64,000 nucleotides of DNA, taken from Viscum album (taxonomy: Eukaryota; Streptophyta; Magnoliopsida; Santalales; Viscaceae). Shown piece after piece: positions 11,202-23,920 of the stretch. The stretch covers positions 598,386,818 to 598,450,817 of the forward strand of contig OY728158.1 in the NCBI GenBank assembly GCA_963277665.1, in the 5' to 3' direction. The first letter of the stretch is position 1; each line of letters opens with the position of its first letter. The notes beneath the pieces were generated by a model. It ran no database searches and was not told where the DNA came from. It was given only the letters and a program-made list of their open reading frames with translations. Position numbers and translations under genes: made by a program.

Positions 11202-13090
11202 ATGGAGGTCACTAATCATAAAGGGATTCCACTCTTCGACGGGAACAATTTTCAGCTATGGAAGAATCGGATGCAACACTACTTCTTATCTTTGGGAATT
11301 GATATGTTTATAGAATAAATGAATGGTATCACAGCTAATATTAATAGCGGTGATTTATCAGAATTTGAGCGGAGATAACTGGATGCTGACGCAAAAGGAA
11401 TTAATGATTTCAGAGGATCCATATCCAATGCTATATATACCAAGGTGATGTCATGTAAAACATCACATTCTATGTGGGGTAAGTTGTTGAACATATATGA
11501 AAGAGATATAAAGGTTAGAGAAGAAAAGATGCAAGTATTATGAAACAATTATGAAGATCTAAGAATGAACTTGAATGAGTCTGTTGATGGATTATTTGAT
11601 AGGGTAAATGTTGTTGTGGAAGATATGTGAGGTCTGGGAGAAGTCATTGAAAACATTATATCGTAAAGAGCATCTTGAGGAAACATCCTCCTCGGTTCAA
11701 TCCGAAGGTTTTAGTACTAGAAGATAAGGATCCAAAGGAGATAACATTGGACAATTTTCACAGTACCTTGGTTGCATATGAAATTCTAAATGATGATAAT
11801 GAGGCTGTGGAAAAGGGGGAATCTAAAGAAGTGGCATTCAAGTCCATAAAGAAGCTCACCATTGAAGTTTCTCAGGAAGAAGAAGAGACAGATAAGGTGA
11901 TTCCATTCCTCTCCTCAAACCTTTAAAAAAGAAAAGTATTGTTTAAAGGGAAACTTCCGCTGGCCTATTTTCAATGTGGAAAGGTTGGTCATCTTGCAGC
12001 AAGGTGTCCCAAAACATTCCAAGAAGATGATTATGTAGATGAAGTCAAAATTCCCAAGAATAAGTCACTATCATTTGAGAACAGTAACAAATAGTTCAAG
12101 ATAAATTTATTTAAGAAGAAAAAACTCCTTTCAAAAGAATGCGACAGTTCGGGTGAGTCTGAGGCTGGAGAGGTTGAAGAGATAGAGAACTGCAAAGATC
12201 ATGGAGAAAATGTTATGGTGGCAATTGTTGGTAGTTCTCAGGAGAAGAATGAAACAGAATATAATGATGAAGAAGAAGAATATGAATGAAGAATAGCTAT
12301 TCAAGCTAATTTATAGGCTGCTTTTGAGGAGATAGATTTTTGGAGATCCAAAACAAAAAATTCTAACAAAGTTGTTCGGGATGCCAAACTCTATATGTCG
12401 TAGCAGGAAGAAGAGAAGTCTGAGTTAATGGAAGAAATTGAGAAACTCAAGTCATCAACATCGGAGAACTCAGAATCATTTAGTGAGTATAAAATCAAGA
12501 TTGAAGAACAGAAAAGGGAGATCTATGGCTTTAAAAACACAAGGAAAGATCACGTCAAGAGTATTGAAGAGCTTGAAGAAGAAGTTGTAGGTCTGTAGAG
12601 AAAAGTTAAAGACCAGGAAATACCTTTTATTCCCAACACATTCTTGGGAAAGAAGGTCATTATAAAGACTAAAAAGATGAAATAGGAGCCTATTAGTTCA
12701 GCAGGAAAGAGGTATTAATTGAGCTCAGACGTTAATGCTGATTCAAGGCTTGATCAGAAACAAAAATATGTGAAAATAGAAGTCAGGCCACAAGCACCCA
12801 TCTCGAGATTGAAGGTTGATTTGGGCACAAAGAAGAATCATAATATTCAGATATCCCAAGGGGAACTCGTAGTACATAACTAACATGAAGTAATGCACCT
12901 TATATTAGGTGTTATTGTTCTGAAAAGATGGGGCATTCATAGTATGTGTGTTCCATAGCCAAGAGATATCTAAGGGAACAAGAACAAAGGTGACATCCAA
13001 ATATAGAATGGTTCTCTTGAACATATTTTTAAGGACACTGTTTTGGTGTGGAGGATTTGGGCATAAGGCTAGGTACTGCACTTCGACCAT
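11202..13090 (+). pseudogene. E1 gag
   Basis: Gag forms the particle and packages RNA. The ATG at 11202 opens a typical copia gag start (IPLFDGNNFQLWKNRMQ), but codon 39 is already TAA (11316-11318) and more stops follow; a one-base shift near 11665 moves the reading to LRKHPPRFNPKV. A zinc knuckle at 11966-12007 reads YFQCGKVGHLAARC, so its first Cys is Tyr. A Lys/Glu-rich stretch at 12300-12660 (KSELMEEIEKLKSS, KSIEELEEEVVGL) looks like a coiled coil. A second knuckle lies at 13038-13079 (CGGFGHKARYC); its first Cys appears to be lost through a one-base deletion. The long spacer with a coiled coil between two knuckles is unusual. Confidence 0.85.
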
Positions 13091-13099
13091 ACAGAAAAA

Positions 13100-13609
13100 T
13101 GTGCCAAATCAGAATCAAAACTAATAGGTGAGTTAAAAATGAAAAATAGATTTGCATCTTTGCAAGATGAAGTTGTTCCATCATACTCTGAGAATGATCA
13201 TGAGTCTCAATCTATACCGAGGGTGGAGACAAAAATATGGACCAAGAACAAGAGATCCGAGAATGTAGTGGTTGTTGAAATTTCCATTAAAGCATCAGAT
13301 TGTTCTGGTGTGTGGATCCTTGATAGTGGTTGTACGTCTCACATGACAGGCAACAAGGATCTAGTTACAGACATAAAATATGACAAAGAAGGAGTTGTTA
13401 TGTTTGGAAATGATGAAGTCCTGAAGATAATTGGATCGGGAAAGGCCAAGTTTGGGGGCAATGAAATAAGACGTGATGATGTCTTAGTTGTAGAAGGCAT
13501 CAGTCACAATTTGCTTAGTGTCAGTCAATTATGTGGCTCAGGGCATTCTATTCGGTTTACCAAGAAGACATGTGTCATCACGGTAAGAGATGGTATAGTG
13601 ATACTATAG
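13100..13609 (+). pseudogene. E1 protease domain
   Basis: This is the aspartic protease that cuts the Gag-Pol polyprotein. The active site reads WILDSGCTSHMTG (Asp codon 13322-13324) and is intact. The family's end motif GISHNLLSVSQLC (about 13498-13536) follows. The frame is open from 13139 to a TAG at 13607-13609. In a living element it would be fused to gag and integrase, so the stop breaks the polyprotein. Confidence 0.85.
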
Positions 13610-13689
13610 GGAAAAAGGAAAAATGGAATCTCTACCTTGTAAGTGGAGAAGAATATATGTGAATTTTTATCCAGATAGGAAGAGAAAAA

Positions 13690-14500
13690 ATTGTGGCATA
13701 AGCGACTTGGTCATCTATTCCGACCATCCCTAGAAGATCTGGTAAAGTGTGATATAGCAAGAGACCTCCCCAAGATATCACGTGATCGTACTCACACATG
13801 TGATGCATCCCAACAAGTGAATCTCATCAGAAATATGTATAAGGAAAAGGAAAAGAAGTCAACAAGAGTACTCCAATTGGTGCATTCTGATGTTTGTGGT
13901 CCTATCACACCGGGAGAAATTGACGGAAAGAGGTACTATGTTATTTTAATTGATGACTATAGCATAATAGAATGGGTATTTGTTATTGTCCATATGTCGG
14001 ATTTATTCAGCTACTTAAAACAGTATCTAAGGGAGTGCGAAAGAATACCCGGACAGAGAATTATGATGTTTTGTAGTGACAATGGTATGGAATTCACAAA
14101 CAGTCAGGTGGAAGACTATCTCGAGAAACATGGGACAAGGAATCAAGTTTCTTTAGTAAAAAATCACCAACAAAATGGAGTGGTTTAAAGGAGAAATAGG
14201 ATCATCAACAACATGGCAAGAATGATGCTCATTGAAAAAGAACTACCAGAGAAATTTTGGGAGGAATCAGTTTTGACATCGGTCTACATTTTTAACAGGG
14301 CTCTATTATGTCTGAAGGAAGGAAAGACTCCATATGAGATGTGGTATAGAAAGAAGACAATAGTGAAATACTTTTGAATATTTTGAAGTAAGTGCTTCAT
14401 CCTCAACAAGGAGAAACATATAAAATTTGAGTCACGTGGAGATGATGGGATATTCTTAGGCTATTCAAGAAAAAGATAAGAATAAAAATGTGTTAACAAA
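13690..14500 (+). pseudogene. E1 integrase
   Basis: Copia integrase, placed before RT as expected for Ty1/copia. The zinc domain has WHKRLGHL, but the CxxC pair reads CDAS, so one Cys is lost. Core residues: Asp in LVHSDVCGP (about 13888) and Asp in FCSDNGMEF (about 14078) are present. The third catalytic residue, the Glu that follows PQQNGVV in this family, is replaced by TAA at 14186-14188 (a GAA to TAA change). Reading resumes in frame with RRNRIINNMARMML, and the C-terminal part (PYEMWYRKK; IFLGYS) extends to about 14480. Confidence 0.85.
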
Positions 14501-15760
14501 AGCTTGGGAAAAGTAGTTGAGAGAAATTATCTCACTATTATAGAGAATGAAGAGAGTATTCAATATCACAATGAACAATTTCTAGATGAAAGCAATGAGA
14601 AGAAAAATAACGTAGGAGGATCAGAAGTGGCTGATACTAATTCAGAAGAAGATACTAATGATGAGCATGAAGAAGAAAAATCTGTATCTGCACAGAAGCC
14701 AATGAGTCGGGCTGAAATTGATAAAAAGAATATAATTGGTGATCTATCAGGTCCAGTTCAGACAAGAAGAATGAAATCACTGCAGCATACATCTTTACTA
14801 TCACATGTTGAGCCAAAATGCTTCGCTGATGCAGTTGAAGATGAAAACTGGATTCAGGAAATGAATGAAGAGCTATATCAGATTGAGAAGAATCAGAATT
14901 GGGAGATTTTTTTAGGCCAGCAAATAAGAATTTCATCAGGACTAAATGGGTTTATCACAACAAGATGAATGAATATGGCATAGTTATTTGGAACAAAGAA
15001 TGACTAGTGTGCAAGGGATACTCCCAGATAGAGGGAGTAGATGTTGATGAGACATCTGCACTGGTTGTGAGACTATAGACAATCAGATTATTTCTATCTA
15101 TTACGGTGCAACAGAAGTTCAATGTTTTCTAGATGGACGTCAAATATGCATTTTTGAACAGGGTTCTAGAGGAAGAAGTGTATATTGAGAAGCCATATGG
15201 TTTTATCATTCATGAGGATGAGAACAAGGTTTGCAAATTGAAGAAGACGTTGTATGGGCTGAAACAAGCACCAAGATCATATTACTCAAGGCTTGATCAA
15301 TACATAAAGAAGCTTAGTTTCCAGCGTGGTGGAGTTGATTAAAATCTCTATTTTAACAACAATAGTAATCAAAGGATGATTGTGCTAGTTTATGTTGATG
15401 ACTTAATATTTAGCGGCTCAGATGAATCTCAATGCTGACAATTTTCCAAATTCATGAAAAGTGAGTTTGAAATGTCAATGATTGGACATCTAATTTTTTT
15501 CCTTGGTCTACAAGTGACACAAGGAAGGAATGGAACATCCATTTCTCAATCTAAATATTCCAAGAATTTTTTGAAAAGATTTGGAATGGAAAATTCCATG
15601 GAGATGAAGACTCTGGTTGCTACCCAGATGAAATTATCGAAATATGATAATGGAGAGGCAGTTAATATCACAGAATACCGGCAGATTATTGGGAGTTTAC
15701 TATACCTGACAGGGACAATACCTGATATTGTTTTCACCACCTACCAAGTAACATGATATC
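14500..15760 (+). pseudogene. E1 reverse transcriptase
   Basis: A Glu/Asn-rich linker (14504-14780) leads into the RT: EPKCFADAVEDENWIQEMNEEL, then [21 protein letters not shown] with the first catalytic Asp (about 15136), [16 protein letters not shown], and the double Asp in VYVDDLIFSGS (15391-15402). All three catalytic Asp survive. The frame is broken, including a TAG directly before MDVK (near 15131), a TGA near 15001, a TAG near 15076, a TAA at 15340-15342 and a shift near 14920. The later part reads FFLGLQVTQ and YRQIIGSLLYLTGTIPDIVF. Confidence 0.9.
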
Positions 15761-15780
15761 AAAGCAATCTCAAGGAAAGC

Positions 15781-16345
15781 CACATGCTTTTAGTTAAAAG
15801 AATACTTCGGTATATTAAGGACACGGTGGACTTCAGCTTTATGTATAATGGAAAATCTCAGATAGAGTTATTTGGATATACTGATGCAGATTGGGCTGGT
15901 TCAGCGGATGACAGGAAATCAACGTTAGGAGGTGTGTTCTATCTTTGTGGCTTGTGTGTTTTTTGGACAAGCAATAAGCAAGATTGCATTTCATTGAGCA
16001 CCGTAGAAGCTGAATATATTGCCTCCACTCAATCTTGCACACAGTTATTGTGGATTAAGCAGCAGCTTGATGATATGGGCATTGAAGTGAAGTCTCCGAT
16101 CGGAATCCAGTGCGATAACTCAAGTTCTATAAATCTTATAAAAAAATCTAGTCTATCACTCAAGGAAAAAGAACATTGAGATAAGATATCATTTTATCAT
16201 GGAGAAAGTTGATCAAGGGATCGTGAAGTTGGCGTATATGCCTACAGAACTATAGGTTGCAGACATGTTAACAAAGGCCTTACCCAAGGAAGCTTTTGAG
16301 TGGCATCGATTGGCTCTGGGAGTTCAGTCAACTCGTTTCTCTTGA
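15781..16345 (+). pseudogene. E1 RNase H
   Basis: Motifs in order: VKRILRYIKDTVDFSF, GYTDADWAGSADDRKST, SNKQDCISLSTVEAEYIAS, QCDNSSSINL, then MPTEL-VADMLTKALPKEAF and the family's WHRLALGV end. The acidic catalytic residues are kept in the Asp (YTDAD), Glu (VEAEY) and Asp (QCDNS) motifs. It is broken by a TGA near 16178, a shift, and a TAG within MPTEL-V near 16253. The probable natural stop is TGA at 16343-16345. Confidence 0.9.
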
Positions 16346-16986
16346 AAGAGTATGGATGTGGAACCCCCCCCCCATCCCCAAGGTATGACGTGGTTTACCC
16401 TAATGTACTAATATGTGTTTTACCCTGTTACAGACTGCAAAGGGGTTCCCTTTGGGTTCGTTGAAAAAGGAGGAGAAAACAGTGATTATTCAAGGGGGAG
16501 ATAGTGCGAAAGTGTGGCTATTTGAAAAATCATGAATGATATAAGGAGAAACTGATATATAGAGCAGTGAGATAGGGAGAGAAATGAGAAAGGGGGAGTG
16601 TATTAAATCTGATGATGCTATAAGTGATTGATCGAAGAATAGATATCACAAGACGATAGCTACAGATCTTGATAAAAGAAAATGAGTGATAGTGAGAGAA
16701 GTTTTTTAGTGATCAAAAATTGGTATCAGTTTAGAAATTGGCATCTGTTTGGTATCAACAGTTGTTGTCATACATGAAGTGTTTCACTAATGAAATTTTT
16801 ATTTACTCTTGTTTCTCACGCCAATCGTTGCTCATGTGGGCTTAGAGTACGTGTTAATTGAATCCTTAAACGCTACCAGAATCGCAAGAGGCGAAGGGTG
16901 GTAGCGGCTGGAAGAAGCTTTAATGAGTTATCAAAGTGTAGAGAATTTTTATGATAAGAGGTGTCAACAAACCCAAATGGGGGGAT
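16346..16986 (+). other. E1 3' untranslated region with polypurine tract
   Basis: Non-coding. It contains a run of 10 C at 16364-16373, several purine-rich AAGGGGGAG-type stretches (16493, 16588) and the final tract AAATGGGGGGA ending at 16985. No reading frame of note. Confidence 0.7.
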
Positions 16987-17299
16987 TATTGGGGAAAAAT
17001 CCCTCAAGGCATCATTGAATCATTTTTGAGGTGATTGTGTTTGTTGACAAAGTGGGCCTACATGTTGTATTTGTTGAAAAAGCAGACCATGATGTATAAA
17101 TGTGTTGAAAATGGGGTTTACATGGTGATTTTTTGGGTTCAAGGGATGGTTTCAACAATCCATAATTTATTGAAGAACCTCGACAAAGGAATGAATGATC
17201 TGGAGGTGGTACAAAAAGAGCAAATACAAGGTGGCACTGTTTTCTTGTGTTTGCCAAATTTTTGGGTCTAAAAATCAGAAAATGGAGAGATTTGTTTTT

Positions 17300-17960
17300 G
17301 TAAAAGGGAGGTGCGATAAAAATTGGAGTGGTGCATGAAAAATAAGGTGGGGCGTGAAAAATTAGTGGGATTCACGAAAAATATAGTGGCGTGTGAAAAA
17401 TCAGTGTAGTGTGCGAAAATTTAAGTGTGGCACGAATTATTTTCACAGTGCGCGAAATTGAGGGATGATGTTTTTCGCACAAGAGGTGTTTCAAGATAAT
17501 TATCTTGAAAATTGGAAATGGCATGAGTTGTGCAAAAAATTGGAGCAAGGTGCGAAATACAGTGTGGCACGAAAGATGTGTTTTTTCGCGCTCGATGAGG
17601 ATTACGTGTGGAAGAAAGTTTTTTCGTGCAGGGGTCCATTTTGCCTATAAATATGAAGTGACCCCCCTCATTCAGATTATCTCAAGACATAATGATTATC
17701 CGAGATCTGGTTCGTGAAATTGGAGTTCCCAAGAGAGTTGCGTGAAAAGAAGATTGTTTGCCCGAAAAGTGGATTTCGCGCAAAAGCGGAGAATTTCACA
17801 CAAGGCAGTGTAGAGGCTGCGTGTAAAAGATTTTGCGCGTAAAATAATTTGTTGCATGTAAAAAAGTGTGTTTCGTGTAACCGGGTTGTTGAACGAAAAG
17901 TAAATTTCATGCAAAATCATGGAATTATGCGCAAGGCCCAGTGAAGGTTGCGCGTAAAAA
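17300..17960. repeat. CGCG-AAAA motif field with E2F-like sites, 3' LTR
   Basis: Same field as in the 5' LTR. Exact octamers occur at 17584-17591 and 17774-17781 (TTTCGCGC) and 17450-17457 (GCGCGAAA). One upstream octamer of the 5' LTR has decayed here to TTTCGTGC (about 17624-17631), while the downstream one at 17774 is present here and changed in the 5' LTR. Confidence 0.75.
17646..17653 (+). promoter_or_regulatory. TATA box, E1 3' LTR
   Basis: TATAAATA at the matching position of the 3' LTR; could drive read-out into downstream sequence. Confidence 0.65.
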
Positions 17961-18475
17961 TTGGGGTTTCGCGGTACACCTAGTGCAAAGAGAGATTCAT
18001 CTGCGGGTGGAAGTTAGACGTCAATAGAGAATCTATCAACAGTTAAGGATGCGTATTTCATTATAGATAATGAGGAGATCTATAGGTCTATAAAATGTTA
18101 GTGGATCTTCTAAAGAATCAGTGAACACACTTTAGTTGAGAGAGAAATGAACTTTTATATTGTGAGCGGTTGTAAACTAGGAGAGACCGTGAGTCCACTT
18201 CGAACATGTAAACAGCAGTGCGCTTATAGTAGATTTGGTACATCAGCACATTGCCAGTGTATGATCCTTAGACGTAGCCCAGTGAGGGTTAACCAAGTAA
18301 AAATCATTGTGTACCGTGCATGATTTATTTTCCTTCTATACTTTTCTATGATAAAGAGAAAGAAAATAGTTTTTCTTAATAGTGAAACAAGATCAATAGG
18401 GGCAGTTATTTTAATCTGTCATACCCTGATTCACCCCCCCCCCCTCTCAAGATATCTAACCTAGTGGACCTAACA

Positions 18476-18480
18476 TATAT
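18476..18480. repeat. E1 target site duplication, right
   Basis: TATAT directly after the CTAACA end of the 3' LTR. It equals 9674-9678, the mark of copia integration. Confidence 0.9.
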
Positions 18481-20018
18481 GATGCTAGGATATAATAAAT
18501 ACACCTCACCTATCACAAATAAACACAAAGGTGACCAACGTGACTTTTGATATACAATACTTCAAATGGATCAATCTGAGTAGAATTCTAGTATCTATTT
18601 TCATACAAGGACACTTCCAAAGCTACATGTTATTCCCACACACCATTGAAATAAATAATATATACATCAATTATATCCTCAAAAATATGGCTAGTATTTT
18701 TATATTTTATATTTATCTACGGACGGTAAGTTATACTCAACTCTTATTGAGTACCCAAAATCATTAGTAATCCCTACCAAAACTGAGATTTAAATATCAT
18801 ATCTCAATCAAAAAAATATAGTTGGGTAGTACATAAATTCTAAAAACACATAGATATAAATATTTTATGACTCATAAAAAATTTTAATCTTTTTTATTAG
18901 TATAAAATGTTAACATTTATCCATGTGATCAAAAACTACACAAACTATATCTATGCCTTTCTGTGATCTCAAAAAAAAACAGTCACACAATTCATCATAA
19001 CTTCTTCTTATTTACATTTCGTAATGGGGAATTATTTTATTATACATAATAACCTCAAATTATTTGTCTTAAATCATTAATAGTCTAGGTATCTCAACAA
19101 AAATCCATCCATATCTCACTCCATTCCTAGCCATAAAAAGTGTGATCAAACACTATGGTACATTTTATTTAAACTGCGATAAACTTACCTTAGAGAAATG
19201 TAAAAATATTGTATCACCACTTCATGAAAAAACAAAAAAACTAAATAAATTAATAGAAAGTATAATAGAATTATCCTTTAGAGTAAATTTGGGTATTTTC
19301 TCCCCACCATATATTTTATTATGGAAATACCATCATTTTAAATCCAAATCATGATTTTATTTAACTCACATTAATAAAAATGAAGTGATAGTCAAGGGGT
19401 TTTAGTCCACATGTCTCTACTTAATTGATACATATACATTTAACTTAGTGGAAAATGAAATAATCTGTCACTCATCTTTTGACTTCTAAACCATGACAAC
19501 TTGAGATCGCTTTCTCAAATCATTAGTAATAACCATTCCTTTGTTAGGAGTATATATCATATAAATGTGAAACAATTAGAGAAATTAAAATCATCATCCT
19601 TAATTAATATTTAAATCTCAGTGAGAGAAAATTTACTTCAAGATTTTATGATTGATATAATTGATAAACTTCTAAAAAACAAATAATGATGTTAACTCTT
19701 TAGATAATGTACTATATTTTCTATCTCAATATTATGTATTGGATATTTATTCATATTTAGATTAAGTTGATAAGTACCATATGCTAAAACTCAATCCTCA
19801 TACATCATAACACAACCCAAACCCATTTAAAATTCATCAAAATGAACTCCAAAATTATTACCTGATTCAAATAAGATATGAATAGGTGTTGAGGACAATC
19901 CCTTCTTAATCTCCTTAAAAATAAACTTACATCAGTCATCTCATTATAACTATAAATACCCTACCCCTAAAAACCCATAGTTGGTGGTTAATTTATTAAA
20001 TTCATATTGGGTAAAATT
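18481..20018 (-). pseudogene. Element B RNase H and integrase, middle piece
   Basis: Read on the - strand from 20018 downward: RNase H remnants (IHILFESGNNFGVHFDEF; YQLNLNMNKYPIHNIEIEN; YTPNKGMVITNDL), the integrase zinc region (KMYHSVSHFLWLGME near 19250), and the integrase core (decayed SDRD region near 18770; IDPFEVLY near 18560). Every motif is in the right order for gypsy pol, but stops are frequent and no catalytic set is complete. The RT half lies at 32539-33560 and the integrase end at 9255-9678, so two later elements split one gene in three. Confidence 0.75.
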
Positions 20019-23000
20019 TATTTCATCCCCAAGGATAGAATAGTTTATAATTATTTAAAAACTAGATAAATACTTGAATCATACATTATAATTGAAAGAA
20101 TAAAATGCAACATGGTTTTTCATTTTAGAATTCCATAATACTCTTAGATTATCCATTGATATCAATCATAATATACATATAAGAATTATGGGAAAAGATA
20201 AACATAATAAAAGGGTTGATCATAGATTCTTAGTAAGGGTATACATTTAGCGGGAGATAAATAAGGTGTGAATAATATGCAATGAAAAAAATAGAAATCA
20301 AATAATTCCATAATATCATGAGATAAAAACATATACATGGATATCATAACTAATAAAATAGTCAAATGGAAATAAATAAATAATCTCATAATTAGTTAAA
20401 TTCATAATTTCAACCATCATAAACATACTATAGAGGCCTCATGCTAAGACATCTTATATAAATGGATAAGGCATCATCCAATACCCAAGCTAGTTTGTCT
20501 CATGAGACTTATCGATGCATCGAGGGGATATAGTGTACCCTTACCATAACTTAATAAGTCAAATGAATTAATCATATGAAAGGGATGAAAAATAATCAAC
20601 ATAAACATTCATATTGAAACTATTATATGAAATGTTATAATTTCCCCAACCAATAAACGTATTCTTAAACCATCCCAAGTAATATGATGAGTGGTGTCAA
20701 AATAGTAAATCTCTAATAGAACTAATAACACACCATCAAATAAAATAATGTATATGAATATATAATAGAATATCATTGTTAGAAAATAAAATTTAATAAA
20801 TTATGGTGACGTATATGAAGATACTTCAAAAATATCGTAGGAAAACTTTTGATGAAAATTCCCTTTTCACTTTAAAATCACTAATTTTTCGAAAATTATG
20901 CACATATAAAAGAAAAAAAATCCTTTGAAAATAACCTCATAAAATTTTAAAGTAATATTAAAATCATTTAGATATCATAATAGTGGAAAAATATTTTCAT
21001 ACTGTATATGTTAAAAAAATAATCCTTTGGTATTTTTGTTAGAAAACTCCCAAAGTACGACGTTTAAAAAATGGAAAAAATCCTTTCAAACCATTTTGTA
21101 AAAAGTAAAATATAGTTCAAATGAATTTAAAATTAATAGGATAATAGTAAAATGTTTTTGAAATTATATTTAAGAAACATGGATCTATAAGAGAAATATT
21201 CCCTACTGGATACTTAAACATTAACAATCCTGAATAATGATGAGATTGTAAAATAAACCCTTACCAAGGGTTTGAATTCCTTTTTATGTGTTCAATAAAC
21301 ATCTATAATAAATATAGATTTATTATTAATATATTATATTACCATAATAATATATATTATACCATTTATGACATACTCTTAATCTTTTATTGTTCATTTC
21401 TTAAGAATTCTTTGTTAAAAATTGTTGTTTCCAGAAATAATAACTTCTTTTTTCATATATGTTTTGATTCAGTAATTTTAGTGTTTATACATGAAATTTA
21501 AAATCATCTAAATAGTTTTACTAATTATATAAATATCATATATATTTATTATATATATATTTGATGTAATCTGTTAATGGTAGACATAGAAAAATGTATT
21601 ACACTGTTCATGGAGACGGTAGGTCATACGTACGCATGAATGTCATTTTCATTATTTTATGGATAGAAAAAAAGAAAGGTAAATAATAATTATAATTTTT
21701 AAAATAATTAATATATAATATAAACAATATATACTCATAAAATCTATCCTTGTTACCATTCAATAAAAAATATAAATGAAAAGTGAATCACTTCACTTCG
21801 TAGAGGTGGTAGTAAACACGCACGCATGAGGGACATTATCATTTTCCAATGGTTTGGAAGATAATAACATATATATGATATTATTATTTAATAAGTATAA
21901 TTATCTTATAAAAATAATATATAAATACTAAACCTTTAATAATTCCCATCCATAAAATTTGGTAATAAGAAATAAATTGTATCGCTTCATGGAGACGGTA
22001 ACTAATATGTACACATGAGTAATAAGTCCAATTATCATTTGATGGGAAAGACGATGGGTAATGGTTTTTTAATAATAAAAAAAATAAAAATATATATATT
22101 AATTAATTTATTATTTTATGTTAACTTATATATATAGAATAGTTAGAATAAGTAAAAAATTAAAATACATCAGGTAAGCAAATTACCTATTCTTTGAGAG
22201 ACCTTCTATAGATCATTTCTTAAGGGACTGAAGGTTGGTCTTTTAGGGAGACCCGAAAATATAGAACAACGGTAATGTTATAAATAAAAGAAATTGGATA
22301 GGATATTTTGATTTATATGGATCAAATGTTTTTGAATAATTGAAGGATACGGTTCGCTTTTATAATTGAGGTGTGGGGAACATTTGGAATTTCTCAAAAT
22401 ATTAAATTATAATAAGTCCATTATCATGTTGAAATGCTTATAAATATAAATGTATTCGAATATAAGGTTTTATAGAGTTTTAATCCCACAAAAAATATAA
22501 TTTATACAAGTTTTTATTTCATTTTAAACCTTATCATTTTGATTAACCCCTTGGTTAGTTATTTTTTACCTTAATCATAATAACCACTATAATAATCTTA
22601 AAGGGTTAATAATATTTCTATAAATGGAAAAGTGACTCATAAATGGACCATTAATGATTTTTTTCTATAATATTACTTTCAAATGGATGAATAAAATAAT
22701 TTATTAATTTTAAATAACTTAATAAAATATTAATTTTGATAAATTATCATTATTGACAATTTTGACACTATTCATTTAATTTTACTTCAAATATATAAAT
22801 AAAAGGGGGAATTTTATCATAATGATTTAAAACCTATATAATATGGGACATATATCTATAAAATTATTTTCACATATTAAATCATTATAATTATAGAAAT
22901 TTCATACTTTTAAAATAATTTATTTTATTTTTTATCTTAATTTAATAAATATTATATTTGCATTGCACATGAATTTAAATTAATTATATAATTTATAAAT

Positions 23001-23920
23001 AATGAAAATAGTTTTATATAATGAAAATAATTTCATTATGATAAAAATATAAATTTAGTTTCTTTGATATTTTTCTTTTGTCCCTATGTGGACACATAAA
23101 ATATATTAAAATTAAGAAGACTGACATTTTGTAATTATCAATGATTTCAAAAATATATAACTAATTTTCATGGAAAAGTGGACATTAAGAAACTCAAATT
23201 CAAGTATAAAGATATAAGGTTCTAATATTATTCATCCAATAATAATAATTATGAATAAGTTTGTGCTTTTCACTTATTTAAAACCTAAATTAACCCAATT
23301 TACCCTTTAGTGAGGTGATAAATTTTACCACGGTTACTATTTATTTTGACCATAAATAAAATGGTCCTAATTGTCAAATTTTAACCTCCTAATTATAAAT
23401 ATTTAATTAATTTATCAAATTAAATAATTATAAGTGATATAAATTAATTTTAAAATAAGTTTGAAAACGTGATAAAAATGGCATTTTAGAAAATGTTATT
23501 TTTAATAATAAAACTAGATTTATTCTTATCTTGTGCATAGTAAAAAAACTATATGAATGTTGAAAAAAATTATTGAATATATAATATATACATTTCATTA
23601 AAATAATTCACCAATAGTAACTATTTCAATTTGTTATTATATAAAAATATTTCTAGCACAAAAATATATATTTTCAAAACGTCTTTTATTATTATTTTTT
23701 ATTGATAACCCAAAAAATATATTCTATAAATGTATCAACCATATATTTTTAAAAACATAGTTTTTCCAATTTATTTCTGAAAATTTAACAGCTATGTTAT
23801 ACCCATCACATAATAATAGATCATGGACCATTTGAACTCAGTGTTGCGTGCAATAAAAGATATTAATGTGAATAAATTTATATAAAAAGAGATATATTGT
23901 AAAATATTGTGGGTGCTACA
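20019..23920 (-). repeat. Element C 3' LTR
   Basis: This is the lower copy, from TATTTCATCC to GGGTGCTACA on the + strand. It matches 28633-32538 from end to end (for example CATTATAATTGAAAG, CTAGTTTGTCTCATG, GATGAGATTGT). It contains three 189-bp repeats at 21590-22080. Confidence 0.9.
21590..22080 (-). repeat. Three 189-bp repeats in C 3' LTR
   Basis: Units are anchored by CATGGAGACGG or a variant at 21609, 21799 and 21988. Each is followed by a CACGCACGCATGAG-like block and then a GGAAAGA-like segment. Repeats of this type in LTRs often act as enhancers, but that is inference here. Confidence 0.75.

Larger units (their letters stand above)
9679..18475 (+). mobile_element. E1: structurally complete Ty1/copia retrotransposon
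   Basis: Two LTRs (9679-11157 and 16987-18475) flank a primer site, gag, protease, integrase, RT and RNase H in the copia order (integrase before RT). An exact 5-bp duplication TATAT lies on both sides. It sits inside the integrase of element B. The LTRs look roughly 85-90% alike by eye, and the coding region carries many stops and shifts, so it is an old, dead copy. Element B is decayed further. Confidence 0.95.
16987..18475 (+). repeat. E1 3' LTR
   Basis: It runs from TATTGGGGAAAAATCCC (the first TG has become TA) to CCTAACA, 1489 bp. It follows an AAATGGGGGGA purine tract. A run of 11 C at 18434-18444 is longer than its counterpart in the 5' LTR. Confidence 0.95.

Noticed and set aside
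18531..19354. + strand frames at 18531-18767 and 19142-19354
   Set aside because: They lie opposite the - strand integrase of element B and have no domain.
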